Below, piece after piece: positions 8,700-16,234 of a stretch of 64,000 nt of DNA. Numbering within the stretch: position 1 is the stretch's first letter; the number at the start of each line of letters is the position of its first letter. The stretch is from CAG-390 sp045636385. Lineage in GTDB: Bacteria > Bacillota > Clostridia > Oscillospirales > CAG-272. The translations under genes were made by a program, and so were the position numbers. The DNA is taken from positions 32,483 through 96,482 of the forward strand of contig JAZTXK010000002.1 of NCBI GenBank assembly GCA_045636385.1, given 5' to 3'. Under the pieces are notes generated by a model. That model made no database searches. It had not been told where the DNA came from and worked only from the letters and a program-made list of their open reading frames with translations.

Positions 8700-9800
8700 T
8701 CAGACCTCCGCATTGCCAAGCACGATGACCTCGGCACATCTTTCCGCGCCCGCGCTGCCCTTTTGAACGAGAACCGTCTTTCCCGACTCGCGGATCTTCT
8801 TGACCGCCGCCGCAGTCGCTTCGGGAGAAGCATCTCCGCAAACGAGCATCACGTCAGCCGCATAGTTCTTTTCGCCGTCGTCGAGGCGTTCGAGCAGATC
8901 GGTGTAAAGCGCAAATCCGAGACCGCTACCCGCGCGACCCATCTTTTTCATCAGCTTGCCGTATTCTCCGCCCTTCAGCACTGCCTCGGCAACGCCGTCG
9001 ATATAGCCGTCAAAAACGGTGCCGTCGTAGTAATTCATTCCGTGAACGACCGAGAAATCGAGAGAAACGCATTCGGCTTCCGAGTCGGTCAGCGTATTTG
9101 CGATAAGCTCAAGCATTGAAAGAGCCGCCGCCGACTTTTCGTTCGAATCAAAGCCGAGAGAACGGAGCTCCTTGACCGCTTTCTTCAGCGGACAAGAAAA
9201 TCTCGAAAAACCAATAAGCTTTTTCGCGTTTTCGGGAGAAATGCCGTTCTTTTCGCAAAGAAGCGAGATCATCGGCGCGTTTTTATCCTTCAGCGCATCC
9301 GCAAAATCCGCGCGCGCATCGGTAGGAATTCCGAAAATATCGAAAAGTCCCGAAACAAGTCCCGTGTGGGAGATATCGAGTTTATACTCGCGTCCTGTCA
9401 TTTCGAGCGTTTTACAAGCAAGAGAAACGACCTCGGCGCGGTCATACCCGCAAAGATCACCGATGCATTCAAGGCCGATCTGAAGTATCTCCTTGAATTC
9501 ATCGCCGCCCGCAGGCACGCGGTAAACGCTTTCGCTGTAAAAGAACTTATCGCATCTACCCGTCTCCTCCGCAGCGTCACGGATGATGGACATCGTAATA
9601 TCGGGCTTGAGCGCGAGAAGTCTTCCGCCCGCGCCCGTGAAAGTTATCATCTGGCCGCTGGTCAGAAAGTCGCGGTACTGCGAGAAAAGATCGTATTCCT
9701 CAAAACCGACGGTGCGGTAACACGAATAACCCGCCGAGGAATAAAGCGAGCGCAGGAGGCTTGGCAATTCATCAATAATTCTGCCCTTGATCTTATTCAT
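8700..9800 (-). CDS. hisZ: ATP phosphoribosyltransferase regulatory subunit HisZ
   Basis: A 366-residue HisRS-like paralogue that forms the octameric complex with short HisG and senses histidine. It keeps class II synthetase core features (LALKPDITMSIIRDAA as motif 2-like, EILQIGLECIG, and VVHGMNYYDGTVFDGYID as the HisRS-like loop), but the position in a his operon next to short hisG shows it is HisZ and not a tRNA synthetase. The ATG at 9800 is chosen over an ATG 24 bases upstream because GAGGCGAAGAG lies at proper spacing; it overlaps the yerC end by 8 bases. Confidence 0.92.
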   Translation of the reverse strand: MNKIKGRIIDELPSLLRSLYSSAGYSCYRTVGFEEYDLFSQYRDFLTSGQMITFTGAGGRLLALKPDITMSIIRDAAEETGRCDKFFYSESVYRVPAGGDEFKEILQIGLECIGDLCGYDRAEVVSLACKTLEMTGREYKLDISHTGLVSGLFDIFGIPTDARADFADALKDKNAPMISLLCEKNGISPENAKKLIGFSRFSCPLKKAVKELRSLGFDSNEKSAAALSMLELIANTLTDSEAECVSLDFSVVHGMNYYDGTVFDGYIDGVAEAVLKGGEYGKLMKKMGRAGSGLGFALYTDLLERLDDGEKNYAADVMLVCGDASPEATAAAVKKIRESGKTVLVQKGSAGAERCAEVIVLGNAEV

Positions 9801-10110
9801 CACTCTTCGCCTCTTTTCCCTCAAGCTTATCGAGAACGGTTCTGTAACCGCCGTTGCCGTAATAAAGAGAACGCTTGACTCGGCTTATCGTCGCCGTGCT
9901 TGCGCCCGTCTTCTCCGCCGCGTCGCCGTACGACATTCCAGCGTCAATGCATTTCGCGACTTCAAGACGCTTTGCCATTTCGTCTAGCTCCGCGACGGTG
10001 CAAAGATCATTAAAGAAGCTCTCGCATTCCTCGGGAGTTTCAAGCAAGGAAATAGCTCGCCAAAGCTCGTGCATTCTCTCTTTAGATATGTTTCTGATAT
10101 CTTTATTCAT
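9793..10110 (-). CDS. yerC: YerC/YecD-type TrpR-superfamily regulator, likely his-operon repressor
   Basis: A 105-residue all-helical DNA-binding protein. The core TVAELDEMAKRLEVAKCI followed by SYGDAAEKTGASTATISRVKR is the TrpR-like helix-turn-helix of the YerC family. It is first in the his operon, directly downstream of a strong promoter with an inverted repeat at its -10 edge, so the simplest reading is an autoregulating repressor of histidine synthesis. YerC-type proteins are known neighbours of his genes in Firmicutes; that the ligand is histidine is inference here. Confidence 0.87.
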   Translation of the reverse strand: MNKDIRNISKERMHELWRAISLLETPEECESFFNDLCTVAELDEMAKRLEVAKCIDAGMSYGDAAEKTGASTATISRVKRSLYYGNGGYRTVLDKLEGKEAKSDE

Positions 10111-10150
10111 TCAAAAAACCTACACTTTCAAGAGTATTTTTCTTTAACTC

Positions 10151-10193
10151 TTTAGTATGCTAAAATGATAACACATTGAAAGCGATTTGTCAA
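10151..10193 (-). promoter_or_regulatory. his operon promoter with abutting inverted-repeat operator
   Basis: Minus-strand -35 TTGACA (10188-10193), 17-base spacer, -10 TATCAT (10165-10170). Directly downstream of the -10 lies TTTAGCATACTAAA (10151-10164), a 5-base inverted repeat around 4 bases, exactly where a repressor would block open-complex formation. It is the only promoter seen for the eleven his genes. Confidence 0.75.
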
Positions 10194-10224
10194 GTCTTTT
10201 TATCAAAAAAATCTGCAATTTATC

Positions 10225-10254
10225 AAAAAATCGACGGCTCGATCGAGCCGTCGA
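10225..10254 (-). terminator. Terminator of the trpB2-HAD transcript
   Basis: A perfect 24-base palindrome (arms TCGACGGCTCGA / TCGAGCCGTCGA, 10231-10254) followed on the minus strand by six T. It starts just beyond the HAD stop codon and separates that transcript from the his promoter. Confidence 0.85.
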
Positions 10255-10262
10255 TTGAAATT

Positions 10263-10934
10263 TTAGGTAAGATCGAAGTTTTTCCAGTTTGCAAAATTGT
10301 CAAACGCGCCGTCAACGCCGCCGACACTTTCGTATCTTTCGGGCGTGTAGCCGGGACCGAAGCCGTAAACTCTGCCGATATTCGCACGCTTTGCCGCGAG
10401 AACGCCCGAAAGAGAATCCTCAAAGACCATGCAATCCTCGGGCTTTCTGCCAAGCAGCTTTGCTGAGCGGACATAAATCTCGGGATCGGGCTTGCCGGGC
10501 ATAATGCCGTCGTCATAGATAATGTGCTCCCAATCGAACCAACGCTCAAGATGGAAATATTCAAAATAACACTTGACGTTATTGATCTCCGAGCCCGTCG
10601 CGATCATCATGGGATAGCCTTCCGCTTTGAGATAGTCAAGGAATTCCTCAACTCCGGGAACAAGCACAAAGGTGGGGTCAAGAACAGCGCGGCGGCGATA
10701 CTCGGCTTCCTTTTCATAGGTGAGTCTTTCGATCTCCTCTTGGGTCAGAGGGCTGAAAAACCTTGTAAGAATCTCGGTGTTACTGCATCCAAGCAAGTTC
10801 TTTTCTGCTTCCTCGTCGGTGAGAGGCTCACGACCGTGCTCGGGGAAAAAGTCCTTCCAAACTGCCTTGTGGATATGCGAATCGAGCACGAGAGTGCCGT
10901 TGAAATCGAATATCATACCCTTCTTTTCGCTCAT
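10263..10934 (-). CDS. HAD-superfamily hydrolase, beta-phosphoglucomutase-like
   Basis: A 223-residue HAD protein with a C1-type helical cap (GLLGCSNTEIL region) and the Rossmann core: nucleophile loop FDFNGT (Asp10), ATGSE (motif II), GKPDPEIY (motif III Lys) and FEDSLSGVLAAK (motif IV). The residue two after the nucleophile is Asn12 where phosphatases and mutases normally have the general acid/base Asp, so the activity may be altered. It begins 21 bases after trpB2, without its own promoter, and so is probably read from the Trp T-box transcript. The substrate cannot be named from sequence. Confidence 0.85.
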   Translation of the reverse strand: MSEKKGMIFDFNGTLVLDSHIHKAVWKDFFPEHGREPLTDEEAEKNLLGCSNTEILTRFFSPLTQEEIERLTYEKEAEYRRRAVLDPTFVLVPGVEEFLDYLKAEGYPMMIATGSEINNVKCYFEYFHLERWFDWEHIIYDDGIMPGKPDPEIYVRSAKLLGRKPEDCMVFEDSLSGVLAAKRANIGRVYGFGPGYTPERYESVGGVDGAFDNFANWKNFDLT

Positions 10935-10955
10935 AATTTTACTTCCTTTTCTATA

Positions 10956-12329
10956 TTAATCAATAACGGGCATACCCGCAAAGCCGCGAGCGATCTCCTC
11001 GTCGGTGGGTGCGTAATCGGTCAGCTGACCGTCGTTGTATTTTCCGTAAGCGAGCATATCGAAGTAACCCGTTCCGGTCAGACCGAAAACGATAGTCTTC
11101 TCTTCGCCCGTTTCCTTGCACTTAAGCGCCTCGTCGATAGCGACCTTGATCGCGTGCGAGCTTTCGGGCGCGGGAAGGATACCCTCGACTCTCGCGAACT
11201 CAACAGCCGCCTCAAAGACCTCGGTCTGCTTGACCGAAACAGCCTCCATAAGTCCCTGATCGTAGAGCGCGGAGAGAGTGGTGTTCATGCCGTGGTAGCG
11301 CAGACCGCCCGAATGGTGCGGCGCGGGGATAAATCCGCTACCGAGAGTATACATCTTCGCAAGCGGGCAGACCATGCCGGTGTCGCAATAGTCGTATGCG
11401 TATTTACCTCTTGTGAGCGAGGGGCAGGATGCGGGTTCAACCGCGATGAAGCGGTAATCAGCCTCGCCGCGGAGCTTTTCGCCCATAAAGGGAGCGATAA
11501 GCCCGCCGAGGTTCGAGCCGCCGCCCGCACAACCGATGATGATATCAGCCTTTTCGCCGTATTTATCGAGCGCGGTCTTGGTTTCAAGTCCGATTACGGA
11601 CTGGTGAAGCATTACTTGATTGAGCACGCTTCCGAGAACGTAGCGGTAGCCTTCGGTGGTAGAAGCGACTTCAACAGCCTCGGAGATCGCACAGCCAAGG
11701 CTTCCCGAGGTTCCGGGATGCGCCTCGAGGATCTTTCTGCCGACCTCGGTGTCCATAGAGGGCGAGGGAGTAACTGTCGCGCCGTAGGTCTTCATAACCT
11801 CGCGGCGGTGCGGCTTCTGCTCGTAGGAAACCTTAACCATATATACCTTGCAGTCGAGTCCGAGGTATGCGCACGCCATCGAAAGTGCAGTGCCCCACTG
11901 GCCCGCACCCGTTTCGGTGGTAACACCCTTGAGCCCCTGCATCTTCGCGTAGTAAGCCTGCGCGATCGCGGAATTGAGCTTGTGGCTTCCGCTTGTATTG
12001 TTTCCTTCAAATTTATAATATATCTTCGCGGGCGTACCGAGCTTTTCCTCAAGGCAGTATGCGCGGATGAGGGGCGCGGGGCGGTACATCTTGTAGAAAT
12101 CGCGGATTATATCGGGAATTTTGAAAAATCTCGTAGTGTCATCAAGCTCCTGACGGATAGCCTCGTCACAAAAAACGGGAGCAAGCGCCTCGGGAGTGAT
12201 CGGCTTGAGTGTTGCGGGATCAAGAAGCGGAGCGGGTTTGTTCGTCATATCTGCACGGAGGTTGTACCATTCGCGCGGAAGCTCGTTTTCGCTCAGATAA
12301 ATTTTGTAGGGAATCTGTTTCTTTTCCAT
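10956..12329 (-). CDS. trpB2: TrpB2-type tryptophan synthase beta chain
   Basis: A 457-residue PLP enzyme of the TrpB2 branch, which joins indole and serine (or phosphoserine) to tryptophan and usually works without TrpA. The start MEKKQIPYKIYLSENELPRE is TrpB2-like; the PLP lysine is in NTSGSHKLNSAIAQ, with TTETGAGQWGTA and the phosphate-binding GCAGGGSNLGG. No trpA or other trp gene is nearby, which fits a salvage enzyme that uses external indole. The ATG at 12329 has an AGGAG site; an upstream in-frame ATG lies inside the T-box terminator and is rejected. Control is by the Trp T-box. Confidence 0.92.
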   Translation of the reverse strand: MEKKQIPYKIYLSENELPREWYNLRADMTNKPAPLLDPATLKPITPEALAPVFCDEAIRQELDDTTRFFKIPDIIRDFYKMYRPAPLIRAYCLEEKLGTPAKIYYKFEGNNTSGSHKLNSAIAQAYYAKMQGLKGVTTETGAGQWGTALSMACAYLGLDCKVYMVKVSYEQKPHRREVMKTYGATVTPSPSMDTEVGRKILEAHPGTSGSLGCAISEAVEVASTTEGYRYVLGSVLNQVMLHQSVIGLETKTALDKYGEKADIIIGCAGGGSNLGGLIAPFMGEKLRGEADYRFIAVEPASCPSLTRGKYAYDYCDTGMVCPLAKMYTLGSGFIPAPHHSGGLRYHGMNTTLSALYDQGLMEAVSVKQTEVFEAAVEFARVEGILPAPESSHAIKVAIDEALKCKETGEEKTIVFGLTGTGYFDMLAYGKYNDGQLTDYAPTDEEIARGFAGMPVID

Positions 12330-12370
12330 TTTGTTTTCTCCTTTTTGGGTGCATTTCTTGTTCGGGCAGG

Positions 12371-12636
12371 AAAAACAAAAAATCCCCGCCCCAAATGCCG
12401 GGACAGGAAATACCTGCGGTGCCACCCTGCTTGACGTTAGCCGAAGGCTAACACCCTCTCAACGTGTACTTCATACACTCGTTCTGTAACGGGAACACCC
12501 GTCTCGGCTACTCTCGCTCTCGCAATTTCACCTCGCCCTCAAAAGCCCATTCGCAAGCCCTATCCCGCCGCGATCACACCACCCGCGACTCTCTGAACAG
12601 AATCGAAACCTACTACTCTTCTTTCTCATCGGTTTA
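12371..12636 (-). ncRNA. T-box riboswitch leader, Trp specifier, upstream of trpB2
   Basis: Minus-strand leader of about 265 bases. The hallmark T-box sequence AGGGTGGCACCGCAGG lies at 12413-12428, the stem I AGAGAGTCG...GGTGGTGTGA segment near 12570-12600, and a GC-rich terminator with T6 at 12371-12408 that competes with the antiterminator. The specifier position in GAA-TGG-GCTTTTGAG reads TGG (12547-12549), the tryptophan codon, which agrees with the downstream trpB2. Uncharged tRNA-Trp binding should favour antitermination and readthrough into trpB2 and the HAD gene. Confidence 0.93.
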
Positions 12637-12641
12637 AAAAT

Positions 12642-12670
12642 AGTATACTGCAAAAGAGGACGATTGTCAA
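12642..12670 (-). promoter_or_regulatory. Promoter of the T-box-trpB2 transcript
   Basis: -35 TTGACA (12665-12670), 17-base spacer, -10 TATACT (12642-12647) on the minus strand. Transcription would start near 12635, just before the stem I of the T-box. Confidence 0.85.
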
Positions 12671-12714
12671 GACCTTTTTGCAAATTTGTTCAAATTTTAT
12701 ACAAATATATATGA

Positions 12715-12720
12715 TATAAT
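12715..12720 (+). promoter_or_regulatory. Candidate -10 element for the 12753 gene
   Basis: A perfect TATAAT with an extended-looking TGA just before it, 33 bases ahead of the ATG. No good -35 is visible at 16-18 bases, so only the -10 is called. It diverges from the T-box promoter. Confidence 0.5.
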
Positions 12721-12752
12721 TGACTCAAACAGCAAGCAAGGAGGATAAACTT

Positions 12753-13172
12753 ATGAAAAAATGTAACGTTTGTCACTGCATCGTCGATGAAATCAGCGAA
12801 TGCCCCATCTGCGGGAATACGATTACATACGAGCCGCCTTGTATGGAAGATAAGGAGCGTTTTGTTTTCAGTAAGTATTATTTTGTTTATTTGCTCAAAA
12901 ACCTTTGGTTCTCCGTGCTGTGCATAATAATAAGCACCGTTGCTTTCATCTTATCTTTGCCGATAACGAGTTCACTTTTACACTATCTCTTGATCCCCGC
13001 CGCACTTATGCTTATCGCGTCATTTGTCTTCTCTTTATATAAAAGAGAACTGACCCGCCGTTTGCTTTGGAAATACTCCAAGGAATACGCCGTGGGCAGA
13101 ATGCTAAGCGACAAATACTTTTATGGAATAACAGCGGTTATTATCTGTATAATAGTTGGATTTATCAATTAA
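12753..13172 (+). CDS. Small membrane protein with N-terminal zinc ribbon
   Basis: A 139-residue protein of unknown function. The first 25 residues form a rubredoxin-like zinc ribbon (CNVCHCIVDEISECPICG, four Cys in two CxxC pairs). After a soluble linker there are three hydrophobic segments (about residues 50-68, 72-92 and 118-138). The start is the ATG at 12753 behind AAGGAGGAT; an in-frame ATG 33 bases upstream has no ribosome site. It is followed 28 bases later by another membrane protein gene and both appear to share a transcript ending at the 13573 terminator. Confidence 0.75.
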   Translation: MKKCNVCHCIVDEISECPICGNTITYEPPCMEDKERFVFSKYYFVYLLKNLWFSVLCIIISTVAFILSLPITSSLLHYLLIPAALMLIASFVFSLYKRELTRRLLWKYSKEYAVGRMLSDKYFYGITAVIICIIVGFIN

Positions 13173-13200
13173 AAATTATAAAACCAAGAGAGGGCAGCAT

Positions 13201-13572
13201 ATGAAAAATAAACCTCTTGATATAGTTCTTCTCATTTTCAAGATCCTCATTCCGCTTCTTATGATCGTCCCGCTTGTATTTTTTACATATCTGAGCATTA
13301 TCAATCGCATCGACTATCTTGAAGCCATAAAATTATACGGTGAGCCGCCCGGGCATTACGGAATGGCGGAATTTCTGTATGCTTTACTTACCGTCTTCAT
13401 AAACGCCGGCGTTTTTGTCATCACCTCGATATGCCTCCTGATCGCTCACCTGTCCAAAAGCTCGCAAAAAAGAGAAAAACACAAAAAGTATTTTGCTTGG
13501 ATGCTCCTCGCACCAATCGCAGTCACCGTACTTTTCTTTATAATAATTATCTTGATATTAAATATAGGATGA
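13201..13572 (+). CDS. Small membrane protein, unknown
   Basis: A 123-residue protein with three predicted membrane helices: about residues 8-32, 58-82 and 100-122. No signature motif is recognised. The ATG at 13201 follows an AGAGAGGGCAG site and is preferred to an in-frame upstream ATG that lies in the end of the preceding gene. It forms a two-gene unit with the zinc-ribbon membrane protein and ends at an immediate terminator. Confidence 0.7.
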   Translation: MKNKPLDIVLLIFKILIPLLMIVPLVFFTYLSIINRIDYLEAIKLYGEPPGHYGMAEFLYALLTVFINAGVFVITSICLLIAHLSKSSQKREKHKKYFAWMLLAPIAVTVLFFIIIILILNIG

Positions 13573-13597
13573 CCCGAGCAGAAATTGCTCGGGTTTT
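13573..13597 (+). terminator. Intrinsic terminator after the two membrane-protein genes
   Basis: CCCGAGCA / TGCTCGGG arms around a 5-base loop, followed by TTTTT; it begins directly after the 13570-13572 stop codon. Confidence 0.92.
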
Positions 13598-13685
13598 TAG
13601 AAAATTCTCGTGAACATGTAGTATCCCCGTATCTTTTTCGGTTATTTATAGTGAAAGGCCTAAAAAATGAAAGGAGTCAATTAAG

Positions 13686-14240
13686 ATGGACGACAGGCAG
13701 ATAATTGATCTGTATTGGGAGCGCTCCGAGGCTGCCATTTCCGAGACCGAGAAGAAATACGGAAAATACTGTCACTACATAGCTTTTAACATTTTGAGCA
13801 ACAGCGAGGATGCCGAAGAGGTCGTAAACGACACCTACCTCAAGCTCTGGAATTCGATACCGCCGAAGAAACCCGATCCGCTAAAGCCTTACGCGGGCAC
13901 GGTATGCCGAAACACCGCGCTCAAGCGCTACACCGAGCAGAATGCGCAGAAAAGAGGCGGCGCGGCATCGGTCATTGAGGAGCTGAACGAATGCGTCCCA
14001 GACGGATTTTCACAGAATGACATCGGCGAGAGCATCGCCTTGCGCGACGCGCTCAACCGCTTCGTCCGTTCTCTCCCCGAGAGAACACAGAAAATCTTCA
14101 TCGGCAGATATTTCTATGCAAGTCCGATCGCAGATATCGCCCGCTCACATTCAAAGAGCGAAAGTTACGTCACCGTTCTTCTTCTCCGCACACGAAAGAA
14201 ACTTAAACAATTTTTGCAAAAGGAGGGGCTTGACATATGA
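13686..14240 (+). CDS. ECF-type RNA polymerase sigma factor
   Basis: A 184-residue sigma-70 family factor with only regions 2 and 4. Region 2 is visible as YCHYIAFNILSNSEDAEEVV plus NDTYLKLWNSIPP (residues about 25-70) and region 4 as LPERTQKIFIGRYFYASPIADIARSHSKSESYVTVLL (about 125-165), the helix-turn-helix that reads the -35. AAAGGAG lies before the ATG. The next gene overlaps by 4 bases and encodes a one-helix membrane protein, the usual arrangement of an ECF factor with its membrane partner. Target genes are unknown. Confidence 0.9.
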   Translation: MDDRQIIDLYWERSEAAISETEKKYGKYCHYIAFNILSNSEDAEEVVNDTYLKLWNSIPPKKPDPLKPYAGTVCRNTALKRYTEQNAQKRGGAASVIEELNECVPDGFSQNDIGESIALRDALNRFVRSLPERTQKIFIGRYFYASPIADIARSHSKSESYVTVLLLRTRKKLKQFLQKEGLDI

Positions 14241-14818
14241 CAGGCGAAAATATTTTCAGAGAACTCAGCGGGCTCGATCCCGAGCTTATACTCAAAGGTG
14301 CACCGAAGGAGAATAAAAAACCTAAGGCAATAAAAAAGCCGGCGCTGATCGTGGCGTGCTTCGCGCTTATCTTATTCGTAACGGCAACGCTTTCTCCAAT
14401 AATAGCAGAATTAATAAATGGCGGCACGCCCGGCGAGGGAGCTGTCGTGACCCCGCATTATGCGGACTTTGAAATATCCGTCGTGGAAAACGGACAAAAG
14501 ACCAAGAAGACCGTAAACCTCTCTATGGATTACAAAATCGTGTTCAACGAATGGTTAAAGGCAAACGGTCTTGATGACAGATACACAATCATTGGAATGC
14601 GTATCATAGTTGAAGGCTTCAAGCATCCCGAGCCGCCGGCAGAATTCAGCTACGTTTACGATAACACCTACGTTTTCTATTTCTCGAACGATATAAACGA
14701 ATTTCTGAATAAGGACGAAAATCGTCCGTATCTCGAAGCATTGACCGAAACGTTAGATCAAGCGGACAAAATAATATCCGACTTTGTGGAGGCTTACCGA
14801 AAAACGATGATTCAATAA
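14237..14818 (+). CDS. Single-pass membrane protein, putative anti-sigma partner
   Basis: A 193-residue protein whose start overlaps the sigma gene (ATGA). It has a cytoplasmic N-terminus of about 32 residues (TGENIFRELSGLDPELILK), one membrane helix (about residues 35-57) and an outer domain of about 130 residues with aromatic and acidic character. This topology and coupling suggest that it restrains or senses for the ECF sigma factor. No ZAS zinc motif (HxxxCxxC) is present, so it is not the classical anti-sigma type. The role is inferred from position. Confidence 0.7.
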   Translation: MTGENIFRELSGLDPELILKGAPKENKKPKAIKKPALIVACFALILFVTATLSPIIAELINGGTPGEGAVVTPHYADFEISVVENGQKTKKTVNLSMDYKIVFNEWLKANGLDDRYTIIGMRIIVEGFKHPEPPAEFSYVYDNTYVFYFSNDINEFLNKDENRPYLEALTETLDQADKIISDFVEAYRKTMIQ

Positions 14819-14858
14819 GCAAAAGCTGTAGCACGTGTCAACATAGCATTCTGAATTA

Positions 14859-14898
14859 AAAAATCCCGCCATCTGATTTAACAAATGGCGGGATTTTT
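14859..14898. terminator. Bidirectional terminator between the sigma/anti-sigma and AraC genes
   Basis: Arms AAAAATCCCGCCAT and ATGGCGGGATTTTT surround a 12-base loop. A-run and T-run on the two sides let it stop both the plus-strand sigma operon and the minus-strand AraC gene. Confidence 0.9.
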
Positions 14899-14902
14899 AT
14901 AT

Positions 14903-16129
14903 TCAAAATATAACGGAAAACTTTGTGTTAACCTTTTTGAATCCGAGATCGTATGCGGTGAAGTTTCCGTGAGTCTTTGCATAATCGCCAAATTGGCTGT
15001 CTTCAAAAGGTATATATCCGCGCTCTATGACGCTGTTTGTCGCGAACATATACAGATATTCGATAGCCTTGTCGTCTGCCTCGGGGTGGCGGGTCGACTG
15101 TATGCAATTATTAAGCTTGAATCCGTGAGCAGGCTGAGGGCAATCGTAAGAAATTGCAAGCAGCTTGCCGTCCTTGAATATTCCCGCAGAAAGCTCCGCT
15201 CTTTCCGAAATCGGCTTTTTAAGACTTCTTTTCACTCCGTAAGCACCCGATTTTACAAACACTTCATCATCGAAGTGCGAAATAAATTCTTCGAGCGCGG
15301 ACAAGTCGGACATTTCAAGAAAATGAATATCATATTCTTTCGCTTCATCCGGAAGTATGAATTTGTCGCCGAAGTACATAGCCTCGTCGCGCTCAATTAT
15401 CTTTTTGAATTTTATTCCTTCAAGATTGTGCTTGATCTCATCGAGAGTTATATCGCATCCAAAGCAAAGATCAATTGCTTGCGGAGCAAGAGGCAGAAGC
15501 TTTTCTACATTTTTACGAAGCACTTTGGTATCATTCAATATCAAACCGAGGTACGGCTTTCCACCGACCGCAATATCGGCACGGACAAATCCGCCAACAG
15601 CTTCGAGCTCGGAATCGCACATAATCTTCGAATCGTTGATAGCTATTGAAGCAGCGGTATAGCCATATCTGAACGCATCCTTTTCAAGCAAAATATCAAT
15701 GATCTCGTCAGCATCCTTTTCGTAGAACGCAGGAAGTGCATGGCGAAATTCTGCGCTTAACGTTGCGTTATATCCAAAATCCGCCCAAACCAGAGGTTTA
15801 TCCTTCATCTGCTCGCGGTATTCGCTCGGAGTTTTGCCGTACTGTTCTTTGAAAGCTCGGGTAAATCCCTCGTGGCTTTCATAACCGCATTCAAGAGCGA
15901 CATCGAGAATATCTTTATCGGGGAAATTGCGCAACATCCTAGCCGCGCGGTTGAGTTTTCTGAATCGTGCATATTCCATAACGTTGAACCCTGTGTGAGA
16001 ACGGAAGATACGGTTAAAATAGTCGACAGAAAATCCCGCGTTTTTAGCAACGTCGTCAATCGTGGTTTTGTTTGCGCCCAACTTATCAATATATTTCAGG
16101 GCATTTTTTATCAACTCATTGTTTTCCAT
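14903..16129 (-). CDS. AraC-family regulator with large C-terminal domain
   Basis: A 408-residue protein with the AraC double helix-turn-helix at its N-terminus (residues about 1-105; DVAKNAGFSVDYFNRIFR and ALECGYESHEGFTRAFKEQYGKTPSEYR), the reverse of the common order. The remaining 300 residues look like a ligand-binding or acetyltransferase-like part (SAGIFKDGKLLAISYD, IEYLYMFATNSVIERGY). I chose ATG 16129 because AAGGAGAAAAG sits at proper distance; the ORF extends 27 bases further. A -10 TATAAT with AAGACA -35 lies about 50-90 bases upstream. Its target and ligand are unknown. Confidence 0.85.
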   Translation of the reverse strand: MENNELIKNALKYIDKLGANKTTIDDVAKNAGFSVDYFNRIFRSHTGFNVMEYARFRKLNRAARMLRNFPDKDILDVALECGYESHEGFTRAFKEQYGKTPSEYREQMKDKPLVWADFGYNATLSAEFRHALPAFYEKDADEIIDILLEKDAFRYGYTAASIAINDSKIMCDSELEAVGGFVRADIAVGGKPYLGLILNDTKVLRKNVEKLLPLAPQAIDLCFGCDITLDEIKHNLEGIKFKKIIERDEAMYFGDKFILPDEAKEYDIHFLEMSDLSALEEFISHFDDEVFVKSGAYGVKRSLKKPISERAELSAGIFKDGKLLAISYDCPQPAHGFKLNNCIQSTRHPEADDKAIEYLYMFATNSVIERGYIPFEDSQFGDYAKTHGNFTAYDLGFKKVNTKFSVIF

Positions 16130-16234
16130 AAAACTTTTCTCCTTGTTGTTTTCCAAACACTCGGCCTCTCGTTTGTGATATCATTATACCACAGACGTTT
16201 TTATTTGTCTTGACCGAAAACGCTGAGTTTAAAA

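Noticed and set aside
10524..12434. 636-codon plus-strand frame over trpB2 and the HAD gene
   Set aside because: Runs across two well-supported minus-strand genes and the T-box; no protein family resemblance.
13610..13636. Possible ECF-type promoter (TGAAC ... CGTA) before the sigma gene
   Set aside because: The spacing is about 12 bases, but ECF promoters need about 16, so autoregulation cannot be argued from it.
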